A stretch of DNA of 64,000 nt from JAVVEG01 sp041751425 (GCA_041751425.1 JBGSXL010000029.1:124001-188000); one strand, 5' to 3'. Positions 8,020 to 17,247 are shown, counted from the first letter of the stretch. Notes: a model not told the origin generated them from the letters alone. Made by a program: numbers and translations.

Positions 8020-9681
8020 TTAACTACGGCGCTGAAAGTCTTTCAAGCGCATTCCAGTGATCACCAGCGCGATACCGTATAGCGCCACGCCGCCAACACA
8101 TAGCACGCTGATTTGCAGTACCCGCGCCCAGGGGCTCCAATCCAGCCATGACTGCCAGTCACCGGCGTACCATATAATAAATGTACTCAAAAGCAGATTG
8201 GCAAGACCCAATTGCAAGCCAAAGCGCAACCAGCCAGTTTGGAAACGGAATATACCTGCGCTATACAATCCCTTGAATAATAAAACCGCGTTGACGAACG
8301 CAGCCAGCGAGGTTGCCAGGGCAAGACCGGTATGTGCCATATCCAGTACAAAAACCAGCAGAATATTCAGTACCATATTGACCGCCATCGCAATAATACC
8401 GATTCGTACTGGTGTAGTAGTATCCTGACGTGAGTAATAACCCGGAGCGAAAATCTTGATTGCCATGAATGGCAACAATCCTAACGCATAAGCCTGCAAA
8501 CTGGTTGTCACCATCAGAACATCTGTTACGGTGAAATTCTCATTCTGGAACAAAGTGATAATCAAAGGTTGAGCCAACACAATCAGCGCGATACTGGAAG
8601 GAATGGCAATTAATAAAACCAATCGCAGTGCCCAGTCCAACAAAGCTGAAAATTCTTCTGTGGATTTTTCCGCATGACGGCGCGATAAACTCGGCAGTAC
8701 TACTGTAGCTATGGCAATACCAAAAATTCCCAACGGTAATTCCACCAACCTGTCGGAAAAATATAACCAGGACACACTGCCGGAGACCAATAACGAAGCG
8801 ATGAGAGTGTCCAGCAATAAATTGATCTGGCTGACAGATACGCCAAACAATGCCGGAATCATCAGCGTGAGGATGCGCTTTACGCCTTCATGTTTTGCTC
8901 CCCAGACAGGTTGGGGTAACAGTTTCAATTTTGCCAGAAAAGGTAACTGAAACAGTAACTGGGCAACGCCAGCGATGAATACACCCCAGGCCAGTGCGAC
9001 TTCAGGTTTGTTCATATAGGGGCTAAGCAACAATGCGGAGCCTATCAAACTGATATTGAGCAACGCGGGAGTTAAAGCAGGAATGGCAAAACGGTCATAG
9101 CTGTTGAGTATTGAACCCGCGAAAGCCGTCATGGAAACCAAGAACAAATAAGGGAAAGTGATGCGGAACATTTCCACAAACAAAGCAAATTTTTCCGGAT
9201 TTGCTGTGAAGCCATAAGCTACGGGATAGGCAATCAACGGCGCAGCAACAACAACCACGGCGGTAACCAGAACAAGAATGCCACCCAGAGTTCCTGCAAC
9301 TGCATTGATCAGCCCCTGCACTTCCAGCAGGCTGCGCTGACTGCGGTACTCGGAAAGCACAGGAACAAATGCCTGATTGAAAGCGCCTTCGGCAAACAGG
9401 CGGCGTAGAAAATTGGGAATCTTGAATGCCAGAAAAAAAGCATCGGCACCGTCACCTGGTCCAAACACTCTTGCCAGTACGACATCGCGAACCAGACCCA
9501 GAATACGCGATACAAACGTCATGCTGCCGGTGACGGCGCTGGACTTGAGCAACCCTGCTTTGGGACGCTCTTCCGCAGGTGCAGACTTATTGTTTGTTTG
9601 CTGTTCGCTCAATGCATTTGCGTCCGTGTCAGTCACCGTAAAAAACTGCGGCAGACAATAGCAGAATGGATTATTCTGCAC
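8020..9681 (-). CDS. murJ: Lipid II flippase MurJ (MviN)
   Basis: An integral inner-membrane protein of the MOP superfamily that flips lipid II for peptidoglycan synthesis. The core begins LLKSSAVTGSMTFVSRILGLVRDVVLARVFG and continues FFLAFKIPNFLRRLFAEGAFNQAFVPVLSEY, both hallmark MurJ segments. About 14 membrane helices follow, and the C-terminus ends KDFQRRS. The start is uncertain: GTG at 9681 (no visible ribosome-binding site) and GTG at 9636 are both possible, and they give about 40-55 extra residues before the conserved core. murJ is usually next to rpsT; here rpsT lies 3 kb away. Confidence 0.95.
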   Translation of the reverse strand: MQNNPFCYCLPQFFTVTDTDANALSEQQTNNKSAPAEERPKAGLLKSSAVTGSMTFVSRILGLVRDVVLARVFGPGDGADAFFLAFKIPNFLRRLFAEGAFNQAFVPVLSEYRSQRSLLEVQGLINAVAGTLGGILVLVTAVVVVAAPLIAYPVAYGFTANPEKFALFVEMFRITFPYLFLVSMTAFAGSILNSYDRFAIPALTPALLNISLIGSALLLSPYMNKPEVALAWGVFIAGVAQLLFQLPFLAKLKLLPQPVWGAKHEGVKRILTLMIPALFGVSVSQINLLLDTLIASLLVSGSVSWLYFSDRLVELPLGIFGIAIATVVLPSLSRRHAEKSTEEFSALLDWALRLVLLIAIPSSIALIVLAQPLIITLFQNENFTVTDVLMVTTSLQAYALGLLPFMAIKIFAPGYYSRQDTTTPVRIGIIAMAVNMVLNILLVFVLDMAHTGLALATSLAAFVNAVLLFKGLYSAGIFRFQTGWLRFGLQLGLANLLLSTFIIWYAGDWQSWLDWSPWARVLQISVLCVGGVALYGIALVITGMRLKDFQRRS

Positions 9682-9738
9682 GCTTTGCCGCAGCTTATGC
9701 CATGCGGGCGCATTATCGCATGAATTAAAGTGAACACT

Positions 9739-10971
9739 ATGGAAAAATCCCTGCTACAAACCCGGCTCAACGCCATGGGCCCCGGAATAATAATGGCAGC
9801 TGCTGCTGTGGGTGCATCGCATCTGGTTGCCTCTACACAGGCCGGTGCGTTGTTTGGCTGGGAATTGATCTGGCTTATTCTGCTGGTGAATATACTCAAG
9901 TATCCCTTTTTCCGTTTTGGCGTGCAGTACACGTTGAATAATCAGGAGAGTTTGATTGAGGGTTATCAACGCAAGGGTCGGGTTTATCTGCTGGTCTTTA
10001 CCGGCCTGAATATTATTGCGGCCGTGGTCAACACGGCAGGTGTACTGATCCTGACCGCCAGTCTGTTGCAATACTTCATCCCAGGTGATCTGTCCCTCAC
10101 TATTCTGTGCCTGTTGTTGCTGGCTGTCAGTTTAGCGATATTGCTGGCTGGTCATTACAAGCTACTGGACAGTATCTCTAAAGTGATCATGCTGATACTG
10201 ACTATCACCACGGTTATCGCCGTGCTTTTCGCCTGGCAAAAAGGTTCAGCTGCACCCGCCGATTTTGTTAATCCTTCGCCCTGGCAACTCTCCATGTTGG
10301 CCTTTCTGGTAGCGATGATGGGCTGGATGCCGGTTCCGATTGAAATTTCCGCGATAAACTCTTTGTGGTTGCGCTCAAAACAAAAGCTCACCAAAGTATC
10401 GTTGAGTGACGGACTGTTCGATTTCAACACGGGTTATTTCGTGACCGTCTTTCTGGCACTGGTGTTCGTTGCGCTGGGTGCGCTTGTACAGTTTGGCACT
10501 GATCAGGAAATCGCGATGGTTGGGGCGGCTTTCGCGCAGCAATTAGTTTCCATGTATGCGGAAACTATTGGGGAATGGTCGCGCCTACTTGTCGCATTGA
10601 TTGCCTTCCTGTGTATGTTCGGAACCACCCTGGCAGTCATGGATGGTTATGCACGCACGTTGGATGAATCTTTCTTCCTGCTACGTGGCAGTAAAGCCGA
10701 GCGTAAGACGCGCACATTGAATCTCTGGATCGTCACGCAGGCTTTTGCCGGCATGGCAGTCATCCTGTTTTTCCAGACTTCCCTTAATCTGATGCTCACT
10801 TTTGCCATGACGCTGGCGTTTATCACTACACCCGTTTTTGCGTGGCTTAACTTCAGCCTGGTGCGCAGTGAGCAATTAAATCCGTGGATGAACAGACTGG
10901 CTTGGGCAGGGATGATTTACCTCAGCGTTTTCAGCCTGTTCTTTGTCTACTGGTGGTTGTTCCTGAGGTGA
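9739..10971 (+). CDS. Nramp-family transporter homologue, atypical
   Basis: A 410-residue polytopic membrane protein with about 11 hydrophobic helices. The first (MGPGIIMAAAAVGASHLVASTQAG) aligns with Nramp helix 1, and AMMGWMPVPIEISAINSLW with helix 6. Classical Mn/Fe-transporting Nramp proteins carry DPGN in helix 1 and a metal-coordinating Met with MPH in helix 6. Here DPGN is absent and MPVP replaces MPH. This is therefore an Nramp-related transporter with a different, unknown substrate rather than a canonical MntH. The ATG at 9739 gives the expected N-terminus; a GTG nine bases upstream is possible. It is divergent from murJ. Confidence 0.82.
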   Translation: MEKSLLQTRLNAMGPGIIMAAAAVGASHLVASTQAGALFGWELIWLILLVNILKYPFFRFGVQYTLNNQESLIEGYQRKGRVYLLVFTGLNIIAAVVNTAGVLILTASLLQYFIPGDLSLTILCLLLLAVSLAILLAGHYKLLDSISKVIMLILTITTVIAVLFAWQKGSAAPADFVNPSPWQLSMLAFLVAMMGWMPVPIEISAINSLWLRSKQKLTKVSLSDGLFDFNTGYFVTVFLALVFVALGALVQFGTDQEIAMVGAAFAQQLVSMYAETIGEWSRLLVALIAFLCMFGTTLAVMDGYARTLDESFFLLRGSKAERKTRTLNLWIVTQAFAGMAVILFFQTSLNLMLTFAMTLAFITTPVFAWLNFSLVRSEQLNPWMNRLAWAGMIYLSVFSLFFVYWWLFLR

Positions 10972-11007
10972 TGTTTCACTAAACCGGTATCCCCCAAGCG
11001 CACCCGA

Positions 11008-11478
11008 TTACTGATTCAGAGCTCGCAACATCCAGGCCGTTTTTTCGTGTACGCGCATGCGGTCAGAAGCCAGTGAAGCTGTCGATTCATCGCCGGCGGC
11101 CTGCGCCAGTTTCAATACATTCCGACAGGTCTTGACCACCTTCTCATGACCACTGGTCAGGATATCAACCATCTTGCGGCCTTCGGGTATGCCATCTACT
11201 TCCTTGATAGAGCTGAGCTTGACGAACTCCTTGTAGGTGCCGGGGGCAGGAACATCCAGTGTGCGTATGCGTTCTGCCACTTCATCAACAGCCAGCGCGA
11301 GTTCAGTGTAGTGTTCTTCGAACATCAGGTGCAGTTCACGAAATTGAGGGCCAGTGACATTCCAATGGAAATTATGGGTTTGCAGATACAGTGTGTAGGA
11401 ATCCGCCAACAGATGTTTCAGACCTTCTGCAATTTTGAGGCGGTCCGCCTGTTTGATACCAATATCTATTTTGCTCAT
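11008..11478 (-). CDS. dps: Dps family DNA-binding ferritin-like protein
   Basis: A 156-residue four-helix protein forming a dodecameric mini-ferritin that oxidises and stores iron with peroxide and protects DNA. The ATG at 11478 has GTGGAG about 9 bases upstream. The ferroxidase signature is in LQTHNFHWNVTGPQFRELHLMFEEHYTELALAVDEVAERIRTL (His, Asp and Glu positions typical of Dps). The C-terminus EKTAWMLRAL is also typical. The N-terminal extension is short with few lysines, so DNA binding is not assured. No OxyR or Fur site was identified by eye. Confidence 0.93.
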   Translation of the reverse strand: MSKIDIGIKQADRLKIAEGLKHLLADSYTLYLQTHNFHWNVTGPQFRELHLMFEEHYTELALAVDEVAERIRTLDVPAPGTYKEFVKLSSIKEVDGIPEGRKMVDILTSGHEKVVKTCRNVLKLAQAAGDESTASLASDRMRVHEKTAWMLRALNQ

Positions 11479-11507
11479 AGTTTCAACTCCACGTGTCATT
11501 GACCAGA

Positions 11508-12437
11508 CTATACCAATGTGACCGGTTTGGCGGGTCGCAGGATCAAATAATTACCCAGTAATATTAATACAATACCCGCAACAGCATTAAGACTCCACTG
11601 GTAACCTTCGAATACAGTGGCAAATCCCAAAGCGATTATAGGAATAGCTACAGCAACATAGGCACTCTTGTCTGCTCCTATTTTAGCTCCCAACATGAAG
11701 TAGAAAACGAATGCGAACACCGAACCTAATACTGCCAGATAAAGCAGAGACCAGAGGTAGTCAAAGGAGAAGTCGAAAATGAAAGTAGCGCCCGAGACGG
11801 CACTGACTACATACATGAACGCAGCACCATAAGCCATAGCCCAGGCCGTAGTCTCCATTATTGGCAGGTCTTTGCCGGCATTTCTGACAGCAAACAGATT
11901 GCCAACGGAGGCCAGCCAGGCTGCAAGCACACAGTAGAGTATGCCAATCACAGTATAAAAGCTGTCCGGCTGCCCATCCGCTCCTAAATAGCTACCCAAC
12001 TCATTGAACTCAGGATAGAAAATCAACACCGTACCGAGAACACCGGTCAGGCTTGCAAGAAGCACTGCCACGCGCACAGGCAGTCGCATGAAAACAATTT
12101 GATTGATAATGGTGAACAACGGCAGCAGAGACATTAGTACAGCCACCAGCCCACTGCTGAGTCTTTCCGAGCCCAGATAAACAAACCAATAGTTGAACCC
12201 GAACAGAAATATGCCCTGTAGGGCAATGATACGATGCTGGCTGGCGGTAAAACCACGCAAACGCCCTTTATTGCGAATCAGCAACCAGGCGAAAAGCACA
12301 ACTGACGCCAAAGTGAAACGGTAGGCTACTGAAAGCCCTGGAGCGACTACGCCCAGTTGGAAGTTGATTACAATCCAGGTGGAACCCCAGATCAGCACGA
12401 CTGCGCAGTATAGTGCAAGAATTGGCAATTCGGACAT
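11508..12437 (-). CDS. EamA/DMT-superfamily transporter
   Basis: A 309-residue inner-membrane protein with about ten helices arranged as two EamA repeats (first beginning YCAVVLIWGSTWIVINFQLG, second LAAWLASVGNLFAVRN). The WGSTW motif and the Pro/Gly-rich loop (GVVAPGLSVAYRFTLAS) are characteristic of drug/metabolite transporters that export amino acids, nucleobases or similar small molecules. The substrate cannot be told from sequence. It lies 30 bases upstream of dps on the same strand, so the two may be co-transcribed. Confidence 0.9.
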   Translation of the reverse strand: MSELPILALYCAVVLIWGSTWIVINFQLGVVAPGLSVAYRFTLASVVLFAWLLIRNKGRLRGFTASQHRIIALQGIFLFGFNYWFVYLGSERLSSGLVAVLMSLLPLFTIINQIVFMRLPVRVAVLLASLTGVLGTVLIFYPEFNELGSYLGADGQPDSFYTVIGILYCVLAAWLASVGNLFAVRNAGKDLPIMETTAWAMAYGAAFMYVVSAVSGATFIFDFSFDYLWSLLYLAVLGSVFAFVFYFMLGAKIGADKSAYVAVAIPIIALGFATVFEGYQWSLNAVAGIVLILLGNYLILRPAKPVTLV

Positions 12438-12581
12438 CCCTAAAGTCGGCCATTCTATGGTCTGAAACAGTATTTTCCTAGATATCCAGAGAAAATATCT
12501 GTACCTGCGGCTTTAGTGAGTTGCTTTCTCGGCCTGATTGCCTGTCGTGTCATCGCAGAACAACTGGCATGACACTCGCGC

Positions 12582-12610
12582 TTGACAAGACATGGCATAA
12601 ACGGCATAGT
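12582..12610 (+). promoter_or_regulatory. Sigma-70 promoter of rpsT
   Basis: TTGACA (12582-12587), a 17-base spacer, then CATAGT (12605-12610). The predicted leader of about 45 bases runs to the AAGGAG ribosome-binding site of rpsT. Confidence 0.6.
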
Positions 12611-12661
12611 ACCGCGTCTCGAAATTCGCCAAACCCAATCAGGATTTTTAAGGAGCATCAG

Positions 12662-12931
12662 TTGGCTAACTCCGCACAAGCCCGCAAACGCGCACGTCAG
12701 AACGAAGTTTCACGTCGCCATAATGCAAGTTTTCGTTCAATGGTTCGCACCTATATCAAGAAGGTGGTTAATGCCATTGATGAAGGTAATTATGAAAATG
12801 CTACAGCTGCTTACGTGAAGGCAGTGCCAGTCATCGACAGAATGGCTGACAAGGGCATCATTCACAAGAACAAGGCAGCTCGTCACAAGAGCCGTCTGAA
12901 CTCAGCAATTCTGGCGCTGAAAGCAGCCTGA
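12662..12931 (+). CDS. rpsT: 30S ribosomal protein S20
   Basis: An 89-residue basic protein beginning (M)ANSAQARKRARQNEVSRRHNASFRSMVRTYIKKV, unmistakably bS20, a 16S rRNA-binding primary assembly protein. The initiation codon is TTG at 12662, with AAGGAG seven bases ahead; there is no in-frame ATG nearby. A UUG start for rpsT is also found in Escherichia coli, where S20 represses its own translation, so the same feedback is plausible here. It is convergent with proB. Confidence 0.97.
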   Translation: MANSAQARKRARQNEVSRRHNASFRSMVRTYIKKVVNAIDEGNYENATAAYVKAVPVIDRMADKGIIHKNKAARHKSRLNSAILALKAA

Positions 12932-12965
12932 AGAATCAGATTGGATGCAGGCGCTGCTTGAGCGC

Positions 12966-14084
12966 CTAATCAACCATCACCATATTGTCGCGATGCATGA
13001 TCTCCTGCTCTCCCGCGTAACCCAACAATTCCGTGATCCGGTCACTACTGCAGCGCTGCAACTTGAGCGCTTCATGACTATCGTAATTGACTAATCCTCT
13101 GGCAATCTCCTTACCCGACTGATCAACCAGCGTGACAACATCACCCCGATCGAACTCCCCTTGCACAGCAAGCACACCGACTGGCAACAGACTGCGCCCT
13201 GAACTTTGCAATACCCGCACGGCACCGTCGTCTATAACTAATTGACCCTTGGCCTTGAGCTGACCAGCCAGCCATTGTTTACGGGCTGCAACGGGCTGCT
13301 TCTCAGGCAGCAGCAATGTCCCCAGTTCCTCACCAGCCGCCAGACGCACCAGTACGTTATCCTCGCGACCGCAGGCAATGATTGTGCTGGCACCAGATCG
13401 TGCTGCCAAACGTGCCGCAGTAATCTTGGTCAGCATGCCGCCCCTGCCCAGATTCGTACTGCCTCCCGCCATAGCCAGCAATCCCGAATCGGTTGCCATA
13501 GCCTGATTGATAATCGGCGAGTCAGGATCCTTGCGTGGATCTACTTTATGCAGGCCTTGTTGATCCGTGAGAATAATCAATGCATCTGCACCAAGCAGAT
13601 TCGCTACCAGTGCGCCCAGGGTGTCATTGTCTCCAAAACACAACTCGGCGGTTGCAACTGTATCGTTTTCATTGATCACAGGCACAACCTGCATCTTGAC
13701 CAAGGTTGCCAATGTGCTGCGCGCATTCAAATAGCGTGTGCGGTTGGAGAGATCTTCGTGCGTGAGCAGAATCTGCGCAGTGTGTACACCATATTCCTGG
13801 AAACAGGATTCGTAAGTCTGGATCAGGCCCATCTGTCCCACGGCTGCGGCTGCCTGCTGCAGGTGAATCTCTTTCGGCCGTTTCTTCAATCCTAACCGCG
13901 CAACACCCTCGGCAACGGCTCCCGAAGACACAAGTACAATCTGAATACCCTGCTTCTGCAGACTCACCAATTGTTTAACCCACGCGGCCATGGCTGTTTT
14001 GTCCAAACCAAGACCATTATTGGTAATCAGGGAGCTACCAATTTTTATGACCCAGCAGCGGGTTTTTAGTATTTCTTTTCTCAT
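12966..14084 (-). CDS. proB: Glutamate 5-kinase
   Basis: It catalyses ATP-dependent phosphorylation of glutamate, the first step of proline synthesis. The 372-residue length fits the two-domain form: an amino-acid-kinase domain (WVIKIGSSLITN; VSSGAVAEGVARLGL; INENDTVATAELCFGDNDTLGALVA; GRGGMLTKITAARLAARSG) followed by a C-terminal PUA domain (about residues 275-360). It begins only 6 bases after the obgE stop, matching the common rplU-rpmA-obgE-proB order, so it is probably part of that transcript. Confidence 0.96.
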   Translation of the reverse strand: MRKEILKTRCWVIKIGSSLITNNGLGLDKTAMAAWVKQLVSLQKQGIQIVLVSSGAVAEGVARLGLKKRPKEIHLQQAAAAVGQMGLIQTYESCFQEYGVHTAQILLTHEDLSNRTRYLNARSTLATLVKMQVVPVINENDTVATAELCFGDNDTLGALVANLLGADALIILTDQQGLHKVDPRKDPDSPIINQAMATDSGLLAMAGGSTNLGRGGMLTKITAARLAARSGASTIIACGREDNVLVRLAAGEELGTLLLPEKQPVAARKQWLAGQLKAKGQLVIDDGAVRVLQSSGRSLLPVGVLAVQGEFDRGDVVTLVDQSGKEIARGLVNYDSHEALKLQRCSSDRITELLGYAGEQEIMHRDNMVMVD

Positions 14085-14090
14085 TTACTG

Positions 14091-15254
14091 TCAGTCATCC
14101 TGGAAGTCGTCAAAATCCAGCGAATCTTCCGAATCGTTTTTGCTGGTGCGACTTTTCTCAATACTCTTGCGAATTTCGTATTCCATCTCTTCATCAAGAT
14201 CTTTCTGAAGTTGTTGGTAATCAGCATCCTCAAGCAGCAGTCTGCGGTGCTCTTCAACCGATACCATCACTTGCTGACAAAGCTCCGGACAGCCCAGAGC
14301 GCTAATGGCCGCGATACGAAAGATGGGCATTGCTTCCCATCCTGGCTCAGCGGCAAAACGCTGGCACAACTGGTCGACCTGCTCCGCAGGCAACAAATCT
14401 ACTTTATTAAGCACCAGCCAGCGTTCCTTGCGTGCCAACACGGGGCTGAATTTTTCCAGCTCAGCGACAATATTGCGAGCATTAGTAACCGGGTCGGAAT
14501 CATCAAAAGGCGCGGCGTCTACCACATGCAGCATCAGACGTGTGCGCGATAAATGCTTGAGAAAGCGAAAACCCAGGCCAGCTCCATCTGAGGCGCCTTC
14601 AATAACACCTGGAATATCTGCCATGACGAAGCTGCGCTCGCTGCTGACCCGCACCACACCAAGATTCGGAACCAATGTCGTGAACGGATAGTCAGCAACC
14701 TTGGGACGTGCAGCGGATACCGCGCGAATCAGCGTTGATTTGCCGGCATTGGGCAGGCCCAGTAAGCCAACATCTGCAAGAATACGCAATTGCAACTGCA
14801 GGGTTCTATGTTCACCCGGGCGGCCTTTGGTGGTCTTGGTAGGTGTGCGATTGGTGCTGGACTTAAAACGCGTATTGCCCATGCCGTGATGGCCACCTTT
14901 AGCAACCAGTACTTGCTGCCCGGAGACAGAGATATCCGCAATTAGCTCCTCAGTATTGGCATCCACTACACTGGTACCTACGGGAACCCTGACTATCAGA
15001 TCGTCTCCTGCGGCGCCTGTGCACCCCTTACTCATGCCGGATTGCCCGGATTGCGCACGGTATTGTGGTTGGTAACGGAAATCCACCAGAGTGTTCAGAG
15101 AGCTGTCGCCAAGAAGATATACACTGCCACCATCGCCACCATCGCCACCGTCAGGGCCGCCCTTGGCGATGAATTTCTCACGACGAAAGCTTAAACAGCC
15201 ACTGCCACCACGCCCCGCTTCAACTGTAATTTCAGCTTCATCAACGAATTTCAT
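14091..15254 (-). CDS. obgE: Obg GTPase (ribosome assembly / stringent response)
   Basis: A 387-residue essential GTPase acting in 50S assembly. The start MKFVDEAEITVEAGRGGSGCLSF is the conserved Obg N-terminus, so the ATG at 15254 is chosen over longer frames. It has a glycine-rich Obg fold (residues 1-158), then the G domain with GLPNAGKST (G1), DIPGVIEGASDGAGLGFRFLKH (G3), NKVDLL (G4) and SALG (G5). An acidic, variable C-terminal tail ends DDFQDD. It lies downstream of rpmA across a terminator-like hairpin and directly upstream of proB. Confidence 0.97.
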   Translation of the reverse strand: MKFVDEAEITVEAGRGGSGCLSFRREKFIAKGGPDGGDGGDGGSVYLLGDSSLNTLVDFRYQPQYRAQSGQSGMSKGCTGAAGDDLIVRVPVGTSVVDANTEELIADISVSGQQVLVAKGGHHGMGNTRFKSSTNRTPTKTTKGRPGEHRTLQLQLRILADVGLLGLPNAGKSTLIRAVSAARPKVADYPFTTLVPNLGVVRVSSERSFVMADIPGVIEGASDGAGLGFRFLKHLSRTRLMLHVVDAAPFDDSDPVTNARNIVAELEKFSPVLARKERWLVLNKVDLLPAEQVDQLCQRFAAEPGWEAMPIFRIAAISALGCPELCQQVMVSVEEHRRLLLEDADYQQLQKDLDEEMEYEIRKSIEKSRTSKNDSEDSLDFDDFQDD

Positions 15255-15302
15255 GTTTACCTGCTCTCGGCCTTTCAGGCCTGGGGTGTCATCACTCCAT
15301 AT

Positions 15303-15332
15303 AAAAAAGCCCCGTCGGATGACGAGGCTTCT
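15303..15332 (-). terminator. Terminator/attenuator between rpmA and obgE
   Basis: Read on the minus strand, a 10-bp stem AAGCCTCGTC / GACGGGGCTT (one G-U pair) with an ATCC loop is followed by a T-run. The G-U pair exists only in the minus-strand RNA, which fixes the direction. It lies between rpmA and obgE and would reduce read-through from the ribosomal-protein genes. Confidence 0.85.
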
Positions 15333-15440
15333 TTTAAACTGCATGCACAAAGCCTTGACTGCCGGTCCGGTGTCGGGATTTCAACCTCCGGATTTACAGT
15401 GGCATCTGCCTGGAGCAATCGCTTCTTATACTGTTACTTG

Positions 15441-15698
15441 TTAAACAGTCACTATGCTGACAAATTTGCGATTGTTCGGGCCTTTAACCTCAAACTTCAC
15501 AGTACCATGGGCTGTAGCAAACAGCGTGTGGTCTTTGCCTATGCCTACATTCACACCGGGGTGAAAGCGTGTACCACGCTGGCGCACAATGATATTGCCT
15601 GCCAATACGTTTTCGCCACCGAACTTCTTGATACCAAGCCGCTTCGATATCGAATCGCGACCGTTACTGGTACTACCACCTGCTTTTTTATGAGCCAT
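15441..15698 (-). CDS. rpmA: 50S ribosomal protein L27
   Basis: An 85-residue protein beginning MAHKKAGGSTSNGRDSISKRLGIKKFGGE, the standard bL27 sequence whose N-terminus reaches the peptidyl transferase centre. There is no cleavable N-terminal extension of the Firmicutes type. It starts 12 bases after rplU ends, so the two are co-transcribed. Confidence 0.98.
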   Translation of the reverse strand: MAHKKAGGSTSNGRDSISKRLGIKKFGGENVLAGNIIVRQRGTRFHPGVNVGIGKDHTLFATAHGTVKFEVKGPNNRKFVSIVTV

Positions 15699-15710
15699 TT
15701 TCTACTCCGC

Positions 15711-16022
15711 TTACGCCGTGATGCCAGTAATCTTCACTTCGGTGAACCACTGTCTGTGGCCCTGACGCTTCTTGAAGTGCTTACGGCGGTTGAACTTGAT
15801 AATCATGACTTTCTTGGCGCGGCCCTGAGAAACCACCTCAGCAGTCACCTTGCTGCCTTCGACATAGGGAGCACCTATCTTGACAGACTCGCCCTCACCT
15901 ACCATCAGCACCTTGTCAAAGCTGATTGCTTCACCGGTGGCAACTTCGATTTTTTCGAGTTTGAGGATTTCACCCTCGACTACCCGGTGTTGTTTGCCAC
16001 CGCTTTCTATTACCGCGTACAT
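15711..16022 (-). CDS. rplU: 50S ribosomal protein L21
   Basis: A 103-residue bL21 that binds 23S rRNA: MYAVIESGGKQHRVVEGEILKLEKIEV at the start and KIMIIKFNRRKHFKKRQGHRQWFTEVKI-type basic C-terminus (here KVMIIKFNRRKHFKKRQGHR). TGGAG lies 7 bases before the ATG. It is the first gene of the rplU-rpmA-(obgE-proB) unit, behind a leader of about 100 bases and a good sigma-70 promoter. Confidence 0.98.
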   Translation of the reverse strand: MYAVIESGGKQHRVVEGEILKLEKIEVATGEAISFDKVLMVGEGESVKIGAPYVEGSKVTAEVVSQGRAKKVMIIKFNRRKHFKKRQGHRQWFTEVKITGITA

Positions 16023-16133
16023 ATGAATCTCCAGAATTTGGTATTACAGGCTGCAGGCTGCGATTTTAGCTGACTGATATCAGACTATCTGAAATCAGTA
16101 GTCACCCAGTGGCTGTCAACTATAAGGGCGGGC

Positions 16134-16162
16134 ATTTTACGGTAAGCCGGGGCGCGAATCAA
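16134..16162 (-). promoter_or_regulatory. Sigma-70 promoter of rplU
   Basis: On the minus strand: TTGATT (16162-16157), a 17-base spacer, then TAAAAT (16139-16134). This implies a leader of about 100 bases, containing an imperfect hairpin near 16073-16102, before rplU. Confidence 0.55.
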
Positions 16163-16207
16163 GCAATTCACCCTCCTCAGAGATAAAATCTGTGGTCCTG
16201 CTTTGTC

Positions 16208-16236
16208 TTGACAGCCCAGACCTTCACCCCTAGCAT
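16208..16236 (+). promoter_or_regulatory. Sigma-70 promoter of ispB
   Basis: TTGACA (16208-16213), a 17-base spacer, then TAGCAT (16231-16236), about 40 bases before the ispB start codon. It is divergent from the rplU promoter. Confidence 0.5.
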
Positions 16237-16281
16237 GCACTGTCAAATCAGTGACCAAACCCGCTCTCACACGGTAGCTTC

Positions 16282-17247
16282 ATGTACAAACACATACGTT
16301 CAGTGGTTGCCGCTGATTTTGCTGCGGTCAATCAATTCATAATTGAGCAGCTGCATTCAGACGTCCCTCTGGTCGAGAATATTGGTCACTATATTATAGA
16401 TGCCGGCGGTAAGAGAATGCGACCAGTGATTGTGTTGCTAAGCGCTCGCAGCTGCGGGGCCATAGGCTCCGATCCGGTAAAACTGGCGGCCGTCATTGAA
16501 TTTATTCACACAGCCACTTTACTGCACGATGATGTTGTCGATATGTCCGCAATGCGTCGCGGACGTCCCACTGCTAATGAACAATGGAGCAACCCTTCCA
16601 GCGTGCTGGTTGGCGACTTTATCTATTCACGCGCATTCCAGATACTGGTTGGCTTGGGCAATATGGAAATCATGCGCATCATCGCAGATACCACCAACAA
16701 GATTGCCGAAGGTGAAGTACTGCAATTGCTCAACAAACACAATACTGCCAGCACGGAAGCTGATTACTTGAACGTGATACGCAGCAAGACAGCCATACTC
16801 TTCGAAGCTGCAGCTCATTGCGGCGCCATACTGGCAGACGCATCTGCGGAGCATCGCCATGCTCTAAAAAACGCCGGCATGCATATAGGAATGGCGTTTC
16901 AGTTGATAGATGATGTCCTGGACTACGTGGGCGACAGCAAAACACTGGGCAAGAATGTTGGTGATGATCTGGCAGAAGGCAAACCTACTCTGCCATTGAT
17001 TTACGCCATGCAAAAGAGCTCCGCCGCTGATGCAGACCTGGTCAAACTCAGTTTGCAGGAAGGTGGTTTGCAACATTTAGAGAGAGTCATACAGATTGTT
17101 AAAGAATCCGGTGGGCTGGAGTACGCACAGAGCCTGGCTCGCCTGGAAATTGTTGCTGCCCGCAAATCCTTAAGCGAACTCCCTGTAAATGAGTTCCGCT
17201 CCGCATTGGAGGATATGGCTGACCTGGCTCTGAATCGCAGCACCTGA
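16282..17247 (+). CDS. ispB: Polyprenyl (octaprenyl-type) diphosphate synthase
   Basis: A 321-residue trans-isoprenyl diphosphate synthase that builds the ubiquinone side chain from FPP and IPP. Both aspartate-rich motifs are present: LLHDDVVDMSAMRRGRPT (first DDxxD) and FQLIDDVLDYVGD (second), plus GGKRMRPVIVLLSA for diphosphate binding. The position divergent from rplU is the classical ispB location in gammaproteobacteria, which supports the symbol over ispA. Chain length (C40 or C45) cannot be read. ubiC lies elsewhere in this window. Confidence 0.95.
   Translation: MYKHIRSVVAADFAAVNQFIIEQLHSDVPLVENIGHYIIDAGGKRMRPVIVLLSARSCGAIGSDPVKLAAVIEFIHTATLLHDDVVDMSAMRRGRPTANEQWSNPSSVLVGDFIYSRAFQILVGLGNMEIMRIIADTTNKIAEGEVLQLLNKHNTASTEADYLNVIRSKTAILFEAAAHCGAILADASAEHRHALKNAGMHIGMAFQLIDDVLDYVGDSKTLGKNVGDDLAEGKPTLPLIYAMQKSSAADADLVKLSLQEGGLQHLERVIQIVKESGGLEYAQSLARLEIVAARKSLSELPVNEFRSALEDMADLALNRST

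Noticed and set aside
12949..12967. Seven-base stem between rpsT and proB considered as a terminator
   Set aside because: There is no T-run on either strand and it overlaps the proB stop codon, so evidence is too weak.
15399..16073. Long plus-strand open frame opposite rplU and rpmA
   Set aside because: It is antisense to two confidently identified ribosomal-protein genes, has no homology I recognise, and is a shadow frame.
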